Shown piece after piece: positions 40,886 to 49,438 of a stretch of 64,000 nucleotides of DNA. The position numbers and the translations under genes were made by a program. Origin of the DNA: Microbacterium sp. 1S1 (GTDB lineage: Bacteria > Actinomycetota > Actinomycetes > Actinomycetales > Microbacteriaceae); assembly GCF_008271365.1 (NCBI RefSeq), contig NZ_CP043430.1:868001-932000 (forward strand), in the 5' to 3' direction. Under the pieces are notes generated by a model that worked only from the letters and a program-made list of their open reading frames with translations, did not search any database and had not been told where the DNA came from. Position 1 is the first letter of the stretch. Every line of letters begins with the position of its first letter.

Positions 40886-41707
40886 TCAGGCTCCGGAGCG
40901 CATGAACTCCTCGGCGGCGCGCACCTGCTCCGCGGTCGGACGGATGCCGGTGTAGAGGACGAACTGCTCCAGCGCCTGCCGCGTCGCGACCTCCGCGCCT
41001 GAGATCACGGTCGCGCCGGCGGCGCGGGCGGCGGCGATGAGCGGTGTCTCCGCGGGAAGCGCGACCACGTCGAACACCACGGTCGCCGCCTGAATCGCCG
41101 TCGTGGGGAAGGCGAGCTCGTTCTCCTCTTCGCCTCCGGCCATGCCGATCGGCGTGACGTTGACGAGCACCTCCGCCGTCGATCGTCCGACGTCGGGCCG
41201 CCAGGCGAAGTCGTACAGGTCGGCGAGAGCGCGGCCCGCGGTCTCGTTGCGGGCCACGATCGTCACCTCTGCGAAGCCGGCATCGCGGAACGCCGCCGCC
41301 GTGGCCTTGGCCATGCCGCCCGAGCCGCGCAGGAGCACCGAGGAGGCGGGATCGATTCCCCTGCTCGCGATGAGCTGCGCGATCGCGGAGTAGTCCGTGT
41401 TGTACGCGGTGAGCACGCCGTCGTCGTTCACGATCGTGTTGACCGAGTCGATGGCCCGGGCGGAGGGATCCATGCGGTCGACGAGCGCGATGACATCCTC
41501 TTTGTACGGCATCGAGATCGCGCACCCGCGGATGCCGAGTCCGCGAACACCCGCGATCGCCTGCGCCAGGTCGGTCGGGGCGAAGGCCTTGTAGATCCAG
41601 TTCAGCCCGAGGGCCTGATACAGGTGATTGTGGAAGCGCGTGCCGTTGTTGCTCGGCCGGGCCGACAACGAGATGCACAGCGTCATGTCCTTGTTCAACA
41701 TGGTCAC
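40886..41707 (-). CDS. Shikimate 5-dehydrogenase-like protein
   Basis: This 273-residue enzyme belongs to the AroE/YdiB family that reduces 3-dehydroshikimate with NAD(P)H. Substrate-binding features are LSARPSNNGTRFHN (the first Ser as in SxS), the catalytic Lys in ISMPYKEDV, Asn in NTIVNDDG and Asp in NTDYSA. The nucleotide-binding motif RGSGGMAKA differs from GxGGxxxA only slightly. It may be a paralogue acting on quinate or a related acid. GTG start, with a TAGCCT box 6 nt upstream. Confidence 0.88.
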   Translation of the reverse strand: MTMLNKDMTLCISLSARPSNNGTRFHNHLYQALGLNWIYKAFAPTDLAQAIAGVRGLGIRGCAISMPYKEDVIALVDRMDPSARAIDSVNTIVNDDGVLTAYNTDYSAIAQLIASRGIDPASSVLLRGSGGMAKATAAAFRDAGFAEVTIVARNETAGRALADLYDFAWRPDVGRSTAEVLVNVTPIGMAGGEEENELAFPTTAIQAATVVFDVVALPAETPLIAAARAAGATVISGAEVATRQALEQFVLYTGIRPTAEQVRAAEEFMRSGA

Positions 41708-42188
41708 GGCTTCAGGCTACCGGCGTCGCTGTCAAGGTCCATGGCGGGAGCCACCGACCTCCTCTAGGGTGAAGGTGCGTGCACAGGGGATCGATCGTCT
41801 TCGCCTCTCCCCAGGAGGCGGCGGCCCTCCCCACGGGCCAGACGATCCGTGCATGCGACTGGGCCCTCTCGAGTAGTTCAGTCCCCAATGGGCTACTCGA
41901 GGGGGCCGCTCTCTGGCCGATCGTCCGGCGATTTTCGAGATTTGTCCCCCAAAAGGGGGACAAGAAGGCTGTGGAGGGGTTAGGCTGTTCTTGACGCACC
42001 CTCCGGTCGTCTTCGGCCCTCATCGCTCCCCCCGCGGTGAGGGCCACACCATTTTCCGGACCCAGGTCCTCATGCAACATTTGGATTACCTTCTCGCGAC
42101 GTCTATTCCGCGGGGGGTCCCCTCCACTAGCGTTAGCGATGTCGGTGCACCCCTGCGTCGGCTTCTACATCAGCAGAACAGGCAGTAC
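41708..42188. other. Gene-free spacer: candidate small RNA and long cspA leader
   Basis: A TAGCCT -10 box (minus strand, 41719-41714) serves the shikimate dehydrogenase gene. On the plus strand a TAGGGT box (41765-41770) precedes about 190 nt containing a 15-bp stem (41862-41876 with 41893-41907, one G-U) and a perfect hairpin TTGTCCCCC-AAAA-GGGGGACAA (41942-41963). A second plus-strand promoter is suggested by GGACAA (41958-41963) and TAGGCT (41981-41986), giving cspA a 5' leader of about 195 nt. No convincing protein is encoded. Confidence 0.5.
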
Positions 42189-42395
42189 ATGAGCACCCAG
42201 GGCACGGTCAAGTGGTTCAACTCGGAGAAGGGCTTCGGCTTCATCTCCCCCGACGACGGAGGCGCTGACGTCTTCGCGCACTACTCCGCCATCCAGTCAT
42301 CCGGCTACCGCTCTCTCGAAGAGAACCAGCGGGTCGAGTTCGATGTGGCGCAGGGTCCCAAGGGCCTGCAGGCAGAGAACATCCGCCCCGTCTGA
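42189..42395 (+). CDS. cspA: Cold shock protein, CspA family
   Basis: This 68-residue single-stranded nucleic acid-binding protein has both RNP motifs: KGFGFI (RNP1) and DVFAHYSAI (RNP2), after the start [11 protein letters not shown]. It acts as an RNA chaperone. The long leader before it suggests post-transcriptional control, as for E. coli cspA. The upstream in-frame TTG at 41991 would add an unlikely 66-residue extension and is rejected. Confidence 0.95.
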   Translation: MSTQGTVKWFNSEKGFGFISPDDGGADVFAHYSAIQSSGYRSLEENQRVEFDVAQGPKGLQAENIRPV

Positions 42396-42412
42396 GGCGG
42401 ACGGAACACCGG

Positions 42413-42464
42413 GAACTCCCCGTCGGATTCACGCGCAGGCGCTGATCCGGCGGGGAGTTTCGTC
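42413..42464. terminator. Terminator hairpin after cspA
   Basis: AACTCCCCGTCGGAT pairs with ATCCGGCGGGGAGTT (one mismatch in the stem, 16-nt loop), followed by TCGTCTTCCCC. It lies between convergent cspA and the HAD gene and may serve both. Confidence 0.8.
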
Positions 42465-42487
42465 TTCCCCTGACGGACGGAGGCCGG

Positions 42488-43153
42488 TCAGGGCAGCAGG
42501 AGTGCGCGCAGCTCGTCGACGCTCGCGACCCGGAACGCCGCGTCGTCGCCCTCGTGCGGATCGCTGAAGCCCCAGCCGACGAAGATCACGGGCACGCCGT
42601 TCGCGTTCCCGCCTTCGACATCGTGATGCCGGTCGCCGACGAGGACGGGGCGCGAGATATCGACGCCGAGTTCCCGGAGCCGTCGGAGCGCCTCGGCCAC
42701 GATGTCCGTCTTGGAGGCGAGCGTCGCCTCGTCCGGCGTGGCGCCCACCGTCGTGAGGAACGACGGCCGCAGTCCGAAATGGTCGACCAGGGCGTCGACC
42801 TGGTTCTCCGGCTTCGAACTCGCCGTGGCCTGGGGCACCCCGGCGGCGTGCAGGTCGTGAATCAGCTCGGGGACGCCCGGGTACGTCTGCACGTCGGTCG
42901 TGTACCCGTCGGCTTTGCCGAGGGTGCGGTAGAACGCGACGGCCTCGGTCGACTGCTCCGGCGTCATCCCCGCCTGCTCCTGGAAGGACTGGAACATGGG
43001 AGGGCCGATCCAGTGCACGAGCTCCTCCCGCGTCGGCGCCGGGTGGCCGAAGTGCGTCAGGGCGATGTTCAGGCGACGCAAGATCCCGACCGAGGCGTCG
43101 ACGATGGTCCCGTCGACGTCCCAGAGCACACACGAGTAAGGCGAAGAGGGCAT
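42488..43153 (-). CDS. HAD-family phosphatase (phosphoglycolate phosphatase-like)
   Basis: This 221-residue hydrolase shows HAD motif I LWDVDGTIVD, motif II in ATASSKPENQVD, and motifs III/IV in RPVLVGDRHHDVEGG. The C1 helical cap follows motif I, as in Gph-type phosphatases. Substrate unknown. The TAGGCT box 6 nt before the ATG (43165-43160 on the minus strand) suggests a leaderless message. Confidence 0.9.
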   Translation of the reverse strand: MPSSPYSCVLWDVDGTIVDASVGILRRLNIALTHFGHPAPTREELVHWIGPPMFQSFQEQAGMTPEQSTEAVAFYRTLGKADGYTTDVQTYPGVPELIHDLHAAGVPQATASSKPENQVDALVDHFGLRPSFLTTVGATPDEATLASKTDIVAEALRRLRELGVDISRPVLVGDRHHDVEGGNANGVPVIFVGWGFSDPHEGDDAAFRVASVDELRALLLP

Positions 43154-43159
43154 GCTTCC

Positions 43160-43165
43160 AGCCTA
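43160..43165 (-). promoter_or_regulatory. -10 box for the leaderless HAD gene
   Basis: Minus-strand TAGGCT is followed by GGAAGC and the ATG at 43153. Confidence 0.6.
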
Positions 43166-43285
43166 GGCTCCCGCGAACGGGTGCCCGCCCGTGCTGCACA
43201 GGTGTGCATGGAATGGGTTTATCCACCGACCACGGGAACGCCCTTCGCGCCGATCTAGAGTCGTGACAGCAGCGGGTTCACAGGT

Positions 43286-43291
43286 GAGAAT
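43286..43291 (+). promoter_or_regulatory. Extended -10 box for the small coiled-coil gene
   Basis: GGTGAGAAT gives an extended -10 (GAGAAT), followed by GGGGGC and the ATG at 43298. Confidence 0.55.
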
Positions 43292-43297
43292 GGGGGC

Positions 43298-43546
43298 ATG
43301 TACGTGTCGGTGGAAGTCATCACGATGCTGGCGACGGCCGCGACGACTCTCGTCGCGATCATCAGCGGGTTCGGCTGGATGATCGGTCGGATGGACGCGC
43401 GGTTCGCCGCGATGGAGACGAAGGTCGATGCGAGGTTCGCGATCCAGGACGCGAAGTTCGACCGGATCGAGCACGAGCTCACCGAGGTGAAGATCGCGAT
43501 CGCGCGGCTGGAGGGTCCGCGGCCGCGCCTGGTCCCGACGCGCTGA
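43298..43546 (+). CDS. Small membrane-anchored coiled-coil protein
   Basis: This 82-residue protein has an N-terminal helix (VEVITMLATAATTLVAIISG) and a heptad-rich helix (RMDARFAAMETKVDARFAIQ then DAKFDRIEHELTEVKIAIAR). Similar short proteins resemble phage or DUF1640-like coiled coils. It is a single leaderless gene. No defined function. Confidence 0.75.
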   Translation: MYVSVEVITMLATAATTLVAIISGFGWMIGRMDARFAAMETKVDARFAIQDAKFDRIEHELTEVKIAIARLEGPRPRLVPTR

Positions 43547-43549
43547 GGA

Positions 43550-44245
43550 TCAGAAGAGGCGGGGAATGCCCGACTCGATGCCCTTCATGTCGTCGTAGTC
43601 GAGCACGAGGCAGCGGATCCCGCGATCCTCGGCGAGGACGCGGGCCTGCGGCTTGATCTCCTGGGCGGCGAACACGCCCTGCACCGGGGCGAGGTGGGGG
43701 TCGCGACCCAGGAGCTCGAGGTAGCGGGTGAGCTGCTCGACGCCGTCGATGTCGCCGCGGCGCTTGACCTCGACCGCGATCGCCACGCCGTTCGCATCGC
43801 GGACGAGCAGGTCGACCGGGCCGATGGCCGTGGGGTACTCGCGACGGACGAGCGTGGCCCCGTCGGAGATGCGCTCCACCTGCTCCGCCAGGAGACGCTG
43901 CAGGTCGGCTTCGACGCCGTCCTTCTGCAGGCCGGGGTCGATGCCGAGTTCGTGGCTGGAGTCGTGGATGACCTCGTAGATCTGCACGCGGAGGGCATCG
44001 CCGGTCTTCTTGTGGGTGACGCGCCACACCTCGACGACGCCGGCGCCGGCCTCCTCCTCGCCGGGCTCCTCGGTCGAGAGGGCGCACGGCGGGCTCATCC
44101 AGTTCAGCGGCTTGTAACTGCCGCCGTCGGAGTGCACGAGCAGGCTCCCGTCACCCTTGTGCACGAGCAGGCGGGTGGCGAGCGGAAGATGGGCGTTGAG
44201 TCGGCCGGTGTAGTCGACCGAGCAGCGGGCGATGACGAGACGCAC
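43550..44245 (-). CDS. nucS: Mismatch-specific endonuclease NucS/EndoMS
   Basis: This 231-residue nuclease performs the non-canonical mismatch repair of Actinobacteria, cutting both strands at G-T, G-G and T-T mispairs. The N-terminal dimerisation domain starts [16 protein letters not shown]. The C-terminal RecB-like nuclease has GPVDLLVRD and [11 protein letters not shown]. The last residues GIPRLF form the sliding-clamp-binding motif. It starts with GTG, 6 nt after a TAGGCT box. Confidence 0.95.
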   Translation of the reverse strand: MRLVIARCSVDYTGRLNAHLPLATRLLVHKGDGSLLVHSDGGSYKPLNWMSPPCALSTEEPGEEEAGAGVVEVWRVTHKKTGDALRVQIYEVIHDSSHELGIDPGLQKDGVEADLQRLLAEQVERISDGATLVRREYPTAIGPVDLLVRDANGVAIAVEVKRRGDIDGVEQLTRYLELLGRDPHLAPVQGVFAAQEIKPQARVLAEDRGIRCLVLDYDDMKGIESGIPRLF

Positions 44246-44251
44246 CCGACG

Positions 44252-44257
44252 AGCCTA
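44252..44257 (-). promoter_or_regulatory. -10 box for leaderless nucS
   Basis: Minus-strand TAGGCT is followed by CGTCGG and the GTG at 44245. Confidence 0.6.
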
Positions 44258-44280
44258 CTTCGTCGTCGCCGGTGCGACGG

Positions 44281-45117
44281 TCAGAGGAGCGCGTCGAAGA
44301 GCCCGAGCTCGGTGGCGGCCGAGCGGGCGATGAGGAAGCCGATGATGCCGATGATCCAGGCGGTGTTCTCGGCACCCGTCCGCTCCATCCAGGCGGCGAA
44401 GCGCTCCAGCGGTCGCTGCACGAGCGGGGCGGCCACGAGTCGGAGCAGGAGGAGAACGAGTGCCGGGGCGATCATGAGTGCGCAGTACCCGGCCAGCGAC
44501 AGCACCCGGAGCGGCGTGTCGACGCCGGCGTCCGCGAGCATCGTCATCGCCACGATGTAGGGGAGCATGGTCGCGACCTCCACGAGGCCGGCGGCGATGG
44601 CGACGGCCATCACCGCGAACCCGCGCGTCTTCGGATCCAGTAGGCGCTCCCGCCAGCGGGTGATCCGGCCGGGGCGTGCGGCCGTCGCGGTGGTGGCGGA
44701 CGGAGCGAGAGGGCGTGGCTGCGCAGCCGCCGCTGACGCGGGATCACCGCCCGGCATGCCGGGGTCGGTCGCCCCGCCCGGCGCCGCTTCCGCGGGTTTC
44801 GTCGGCATCACGAACGCGGTGATGAGCAGGGCGGCGCCGACCACGAGGCGGGTGATCATCCCCGCCGGCGAGCTCAGGAAGTCCGAGGCGACGTCGACGA
44901 GGTTTACCAGCCCCCACAGGAAGAGGAGTCCGATCACGAGATAGAAGACCGCGATCGTCGCGAGATAGAGGAGGATCCGTCCCGCGCGGACCCGTCCCGG
45001 GTGCAGCAGGAGGAAGACCGGGATGAGCAGTGTGCCGACGCTCAGGCCGTCGATGAGCGCGAGCACGGCGAGAGAGAGGGGCAGCGGCAGCCCGCCGAAG
45101 AGTTCCATGATGTCCAC
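44281..45117 (-). CDS. GAP-family (Sap/LysE-like) membrane protein
   Basis: This 278-residue protein has six membrane helices split by a hydrophilic loop (about 108-150). It starts MDIMELFGGLPLPLSLAVLA, with DGLSVGTLLIPVFLLL typical of the Sap/GAP (sulfolipid-addressing, LysE-fold) family found in mycobacteria and relatives. It may help export a glycopeptidolipid or other envelope component, which is inference. It is divergent from the second two-component system. Confidence 0.8.
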   Translation of the reverse strand: MDIMELFGGLPLPLSLAVLALIDGLSVGTLLIPVFLLLHPGRVRAGRILLYLATIAVFYLVIGLLFLWGLVNLVDVASDFLSSPAGMITRLVVGAALLITAFVMPTKPAEAAPGGATDPGMPGGDPASAAAAQPRPLAPSATTATAARPGRITRWRERLLDPKTRGFAVMAVAIAAGLVEVATMLPYIVAMTMLADAGVDTPLRVLSLAGYCALMIAPALVLLLLRLVAAPLVQRPLERFAAWMERTGAENTAWIIGIIGFLIARSAATELGLFDALL

Positions 45118-45224
45118 GATCCCGGTGCTCGACGCGGGACGGATCGGGCGAAAGTCGCGGCTGTGAGGGCGCCCTCATCCTTTCGTCGGATGCGATGCGC
45201 TCCTCGCCGTGATTGCATGAGGAC

Positions 45225-46421
45225 ATGCACGATCCGGCCGACGGAGGGCCCGCCGCCTGGTACCGGCGGCATCGGCGGTGGGCGGACCCGCTCGGGATGG
45301 CCGCCCTCGCGACGGTCATGGCGGCGCTCGGCTTCCACGGGATCTGGGGACCGTTCTCGCTGTTGCCCGAGGACGTCTCGCCGTGGTGGGCGTTGGTGCT
45401 CGCCCTCCCCGCCTGCGCGCTCGCGCTCGGCAAGCAGCGGCACCCGTGGACCGTGCTCGCCCTCGTCGCCGTGCTCTTCGTCACGGACCTCCTCACCGTC
45501 GGCGGTGTCGGGACGCTCGTGGTGCTGCTGGACGTCCTATGGACGGCGGCCTTCCTCGCCGGGCCCCGGGGGCGGCGCGTGCTGCTCGTGCTGCTCGGTG
45601 CGGCGACCGTCGCGCTGTTCTTCGCCGCGCTGCTCTTCTCGGAGGCGGAACCGCCGGTCGCGGTGCTGTTCGCTGTGCAGTTCGGGGCGATCTTCGGCAC
45701 CGACTACTGGTGGGCTGTCGCGGTGTCCCAGGCGCACGAACTGGCCGAGCTGCACCGGCAACGCGCGGAAGACGCCGCGGCGACCGCCGCCAGGGAGCGG
45801 GCGAGGGCCGTGCAGACCGAACGCGAGGCGATGGCCAGGGAGCTGCACGACGTGGTGGCGGGGCACGTGATGGCGATGGCCATCAGGGCGGAGGCGGCCC
45901 TCGCCGCTCCGCCTGACCGGTCGGACGATCGCGCCGCGCTGCAAGCGGTGCGGGATGCCGGGCTGGACGCGCACGGCGCCCTGCGCACGATGATCGGAGT
46001 GCTGCGCCGCGGCGACGGCGCGCTGGCTCCGACGCCGGGGTGGGCCGACATCGACCATCTCGCCGCGGAGGCCCGTCGCTCCGGGCTCGACGTCCGGCTC
46101 ATCGTCGAGGACCCGGGTGAGCTCGGGGGTGGCGGAGAGCAGGCGGTGGTGCGGGTGGTGCGGGAGGCCCTCGGCAACTGCGTTCGCCATGCGAACGGTG
46201 CTGCCGTGGACGTCACCATCGGCCGGGTGGGAGGAGCGGCCCGCGTCACGGTGCAGTCGCGGGGCGGCGTGCCGACCGCGACCGCCGGACAGGGCGGAGG
46301 GGGCTGGGGGCTGCAGATGCTGCGGGAGCGTGTCACCGCGCTGGGGGGGACTTTCGAGGCGGGGCCCGAGGCGGACGGCTGGCTCGTCGAGGCATGGCTG
46401 CCTGCGGGGGCACACGCATGA
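45225..46421 (+). CDS. Two-component sensor histidine kinase (HisKA_3)
   Basis: This 398-residue kinase has five or six N-terminal membrane helices (about 20-165) with short loops and no obvious extracellular sensor domain. The H-box is EREAMARELHDVVAGH, followed by LDAHGALRTMIGVLRRG and an ATPase domain with VREALGNCVRHANG and GGGWGLQMLRERV. The ATG at 45225 was chosen over a TTG at 45213 for lack of a signal at the latter. It overlaps the regulator gene by ATGA. Confidence 0.92.
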   Translation: MHDPADGGPAAWYRRHRRWADPLGMAALATVMAALGFHGIWGPFSLLPEDVSPWWALVLALPACALALGKQRHPWTVLALVAVLFVTDLLTVGGVGTLVVLLDVLWTAAFLAGPRGRRVLLVLLGAATVALFFAALLFSEAEPPVAVLFAVQFGAIFGTDYWWAVAVSQAHELAELHRQRAEDAAATAARERARAVQTEREAMARELHDVVAGHVMAMAIRAEAALAAPPDRSDDRAALQAVRDAGLDAHGALRTMIGVLRRGDGALAPTPGWADIDHLAAEARRSGLDVRLIVEDPGELGGGGEQAVVRVVREALGNCVRHANGAAVDVTIGRVGGAARVTVQSRGGVPTATAGQGGGGWGLQMLRERVTALGGTFEAGPEADGWLVEAWLPAGAHA

Positions 46422-47059
46422 CCGCGCCGACCGTGCTGCTCGCCGACGACCACGGGGCGATCAGGGCGGGCCTGCGCATCATGCTGGAAACGCACGACAT
46501 CGTGGTCGTCGGCGAGGCGGCCGACGGCGATGTCGCCGTGCGCAATGCCGCAGCGCTCCGGCCGGACGTCGTGCTCATGGATCTGCGGATGCCGGGTCGC
46601 GACGGCGTCTCCGCCACCGAAGAGATCGTGCAGCGGGGGCTCGGCGACGTGCTCGTGCTGACGAGCTTCGACGAGGACGAGCTCGTGCTCGCCGCGCTTC
46701 GCGCCGGCGCCGTCGGGTTCCTCCTGAAGACCGTCGACGCGCCGACTCTCGTCCAGGCGGTGCGCGCCGTCGCCGCCGGAGACGGCGCGCTGGACCCCCG
46801 CGTCACCCGGCGTGCGCTCGCCGCGGTGGCTGCTTCCGCCCCGCAGCCGCCGTCGACCTCGTTCATGTTGCCCGAGTTGACTCCGCGGGAACGCGACGTC
46901 CTCGACGGCATCCTCCAGGGGTGGTCGAACGCCCAGCTCGCCGCGCGTCTGCGGATCTCCGTCCCGACGGTGAAGACCCACGTCTCCAACGTCCTCACCA
47001 AGCTCGGGGCGCGCAGCCGGTCGCACGCGGCGGCACTGGTCCGCGGCGTCGAGGACTGA
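46418..47059 (+). CDS. Response regulator, NarL/LuxR family
   Basis: This 213-residue partner of the preceding kinase has receiver motifs LLADDHGAIR, phospho-acceptor Asp in VLMDLRMPGRDG (about 53) and Lys in FLLKTVDA. The helix-turn-helix is LTPRERDVLDGILQGWSNAQ with SVPTVKTHVSNVLTKLG. Its targets may include the divergent GAP-family gene. Confidence 0.93.
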   Translation: MTAPTVLLADDHGAIRAGLRIMLETHDIVVVGEAADGDVAVRNAAALRPDVVLMDLRMPGRDGVSATEEIVQRGLGDVLVLTSFDEDELVLAALRAGAVGFLLKTVDAPTLVQAVRAVAAGDGALDPRVTRRALAAVAASAPQPPSTSFMLPELTPRERDVLDGILQGWSNAQLAARLRISVPTVKTHVSNVLTKLGARSRSHAAALVRGVED

Positions 47060-47061
47060 GG

Positions 47062-48300
47062 TCAGCCCTCCGTCCTCGACACCGCCGGCGCCTTCTCCTC
47101 CGCGCGGAGCGGTCGGGCGGCCCCGGAGAAGAGGCCGGAGAGGACCACGAGCGCGACGAGGATGAAGAGCGTGTTGAGCAGACCGATGTGTTCGCTGATG
47201 ACGCCGAGGACGGGCGGGCCGCCGAGGAACGCCACATAGCCGATCGTCGCCGCCGCACTCACCCGCGCCGCGGCCTTGGCGGGGTCGTCCGCCGCCGCCG
47301 ACATGCCGAGGGGGAAGCCGAGCGAGGCGCCGATGCCCCACAGAGCGGCGCCGACGAGGACGAGCGGCAGCGTGGGAGCGAGGATGAACAGGAGGATTCC
47401 GGCGGCGGCGGTCGCGGCCAGGATGCGCAGCACGAGCACCCGGCCGAAGCGGTCGACGAGCGGGCCGCCGAAGAGCCGCACCACCGTCATGCCGACGGAG
47501 AAGACCGCGAGGGCGACGGCCCCCGAGCCCTCGGTGAAGCCGTGGCCCTGCTCGGTGCCGAGGGCGATCCAGTCGTTGGCCCCACCCTCCGCGAAGGACA
47601 TGCCGAGCATGACGGTTCCGAGCAAGTACGTGCGCGGTTCCCGCCAGGCCTCGAGCGCGCTGTGCAGCCGGTCGCGGAACGGGGGCTTCTCGTGCTGCTC
47701 CGGGTCGAGCGCCCCCTCGCGCACGGGCACCTGGAAGAAGCAGACGACGGCGATCGCCGCGATGAGGATGCCCATCGAGACGGCGTGCGTACCCACGTCC
47801 ACCTGAAGGGACGCCGCCAGGGCGCCGATCCCCGCGCCCAGGACGGTACCGAAGCTGAAGAAGGCGTGGAAGACCGGCAGGATCGTGCGGCCCATCTGCT
47901 GTTCGATGGCGGTCGCCTCAACGTTCATCATCACGTCGACGCAACCGTTGCCGAAGCCGAACAGCACCATGCCGACCAGCACGACGGGCACCGAACCGAA
48001 CACGGTGGCCCCGAGGCCCACGAGCGCGATGCCCGTGGCGAACGTCAGCATGGCCAGGAGCATGCCGCGACGCGCGCCCGTCCGGGCCATGACCGCGGGG
48101 CTCGTGGAGATGCCGAGGATGGAGGCGACGCCCATGCCGAGGAGGATCAGCCCGACCTGCGCGTTGTCGAGGTCGAGCGCTGCTTTGATCCCCGGCACCC
48201 GGGAGGCCCAGGTCGCGATCGAGAGGCCGCTGGCGAGGAAGATCGCGAAGATCGCGGCACGCCAGCGCACGAACTGCGAGCGGGTGAGGGCGGTGTCCAT
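47062..48300 (-). CDS. Major facilitator superfamily transporter
   Basis: This 412-residue protein has twelve membrane helices. The N-half contains WASRVPGIKAALDLDNAQVG and the loop MARTGARRGML. It resembles fucose/sugar-type MFS members (FucP/YbjJ group). It is divergent from a LacI-family regulator with a perfect palindrome between, so the two form a regulator-transporter pair. The substrate is unknown, possibly a sugar or nucleoside. Confidence 0.9.
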   Translation of the reverse strand: MDTALTRSQFVRWRAAIFAIFLASGLSIATWASRVPGIKAALDLDNAQVGLILLGMGVASILGISTSPAVMARTGARRGMLLAMLTFATGIALVGLGATVFGSVPVVLVGMVLFGFGNGCVDVMMNVEATAIEQQMGRTILPVFHAFFSFGTVLGAGIGALAASLQVDVGTHAVSMGILIAAIAVVCFFQVPVREGALDPEQHEKPPFRDRLHSALEAWREPRTYLLGTVMLGMSFAEGGANDWIALGTEQGHGFTEGSGAVALAVFSVGMTVVRLFGGPLVDRFGRVLVLRILAATAAAGILLFILAPTLPLVLVGAALWGIGASLGFPLGMSAAADDPAKAAARVSAAATIGYVAFLGGPPVLGVISEHIGLLNTLFILVALVVLSGLFSGAARPLRAEEKAPAVSRTEG

Positions 48301-48313
48301 GGTCGACAGCCTA

Positions 48314-48327
48314 TCGAATCGATTCGA
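48314..48327. promoter_or_regulatory. LacI-type operator TCGAATCGATTCGA
   Basis: This perfect 14-bp palindrome with a central CG lies 14 nt before the MFS start and 34 nt before the lacI-type start, well placed to control both. The regulator's -10 box TATCCT (48349-48354) stands 6 nt before its ATG at 48361. Confidence 0.75.
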
Positions 48328-48360
48328 CCTTGCGGAACCGAACCGGGCTATCCTCGGAGT

Positions 48361-49425
48361 ATGACCAGCAGGGAGACCCCGCGCCGACCCACCATCGCGG
48401 ACGTCGCGCGCGAGGCCGGGGTCGCGACGTCGACCGCCTCCGTCGTCTTCAGCGGCAAGGCCAAGGTCGCCCCCGCCACGCGCGACCGCGTCCTCGCCGC
48501 CGCGACCGACCTCGGCTACACGGGGCCGGATCCTCGCGCCGCCTCACTCCGCCGCGGACGCAGCGGCATCGTGGCGGTGGTCCTCGAAGGACACCTGCGC
48601 GCAGCCTTCCTCGACCCCGTGACCACCGCGATGATGGACGGCCTCACCGACGGTCTGGCAGAGCTGAGCGCCGGGATCCTCCTCATGCGGGACGAACCGG
48701 GCGAGGACGGCTCGGCCATCGCGAGCGCTCCGGTCGACGCGGTGGTGCTCATCGGCTGCTCCGGGCGCACCCGTGCGTCGCTGGAGATCGTGGTCGGCCG
48801 GGGGCTTCCGGTCGTCGTCATCGAGGGGGATGCGGGGCTCGACGTCCCTCGCATCACGCTCGACAACATCGCCGCCTCCGCCGACGTCGCACGCCATGTG
48901 CGCGACCTCGGCCACCGTGACGTGGCGCTCGTGACGCTCTCCCTCGACGCCGAGCGCGAGCGTGCGCTCATCACGCCGGAACGGCTGGCGAACGCCACCG
49001 TCGACGTCACGGTCGACCGCCTCGCCGGCATGCGGGAGATCTTCCCGGATGCGCCGGCGATCTCGGCATCGGGAAGCCTCATCGACGAAGGCATCCTCAT
49101 GGGACGGATGCTGCTGACCGATCCCGCCACCCGACCCACCGCCGTGCTCGCGCAGAGCGATCTGCTCGCGGTCGGCGTGATCCGCGCGGCGGAGGAGCTC
49201 GGGCTCCGCGTCCCCGAAGACCTGTCGGTCGCCGGCTTCGACGGGATCCCCCTCGACGGCCTCGGCGACCTCGCTCTCACCACGAGCGTGCAGCCTGCGG
49301 TCGAGAAGGGCAGGGCGGCCGGAGAGCAGGTCGCCCGGATGTTGCGCGGCGAACCCGGCGTCACGCAGGACCTGCACTGCGTCTTCCGCGCCGGCACGAC
49401 GACCGCACCCCCGCCGTCGCGGTGA
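48361..49425 (+). CDS. LacI-family transcriptional regulator
   Basis: This 354-residue regulator has its helix-turn-helix and hinge at 10-65 (TIADVAREAGVATSTASVVF then RVLAAATDLGYTGPDPRA), followed by a periplasmic-binding-like effector domain (about 70-350) with a C-terminal VAGFDGIPLDGLGDLALTT. The gene is leaderless by its TATCCT-N6-ATG start. It probably represses the divergent MFS gene and itself. Confidence 0.95.
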   Translation: MTSRETPRRPTIADVAREAGVATSTASVVFSGKAKVAPATRDRVLAAATDLGYTGPDPRAASLRRGRSGIVAVVLEGHLRAAFLDPVTTAMMDGLTDGLAELSAGILLMRDEPGEDGSAIASAPVDAVVLIGCSGRTRASLEIVVGRGLPVVVIEGDAGLDVPRITLDNIAASADVARHVRDLGHRDVALVTLSLDAERERALITPERLANATVDVTVDRLAGMREIFPDAPAISASGSLIDEGILMGRMLLTDPATRPTAVLAQSDLLAVGVIRAAEELGLRVPEDLSVAGFDGIPLDGLGDLALTTSVQPAVEKGRAAGEQVARMLRGEPGVTQDLHCVFRAGTTTAPPPSR

Positions 49426-49438
49426 TCGCTCGCGCCGA

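Noticed and set aside
41779..41994. 71-codon frame from GTG upstream of cspA
   Set aside because: It runs through two strong hairpins and has no ribosome binding site or recognisable content.
41991..42188. TTG start giving cspA a 66-residue extension
   Set aside because: CspA proteins are about 67 residues and begin [10 protein letters not shown]; the extension reads as leader sequence.
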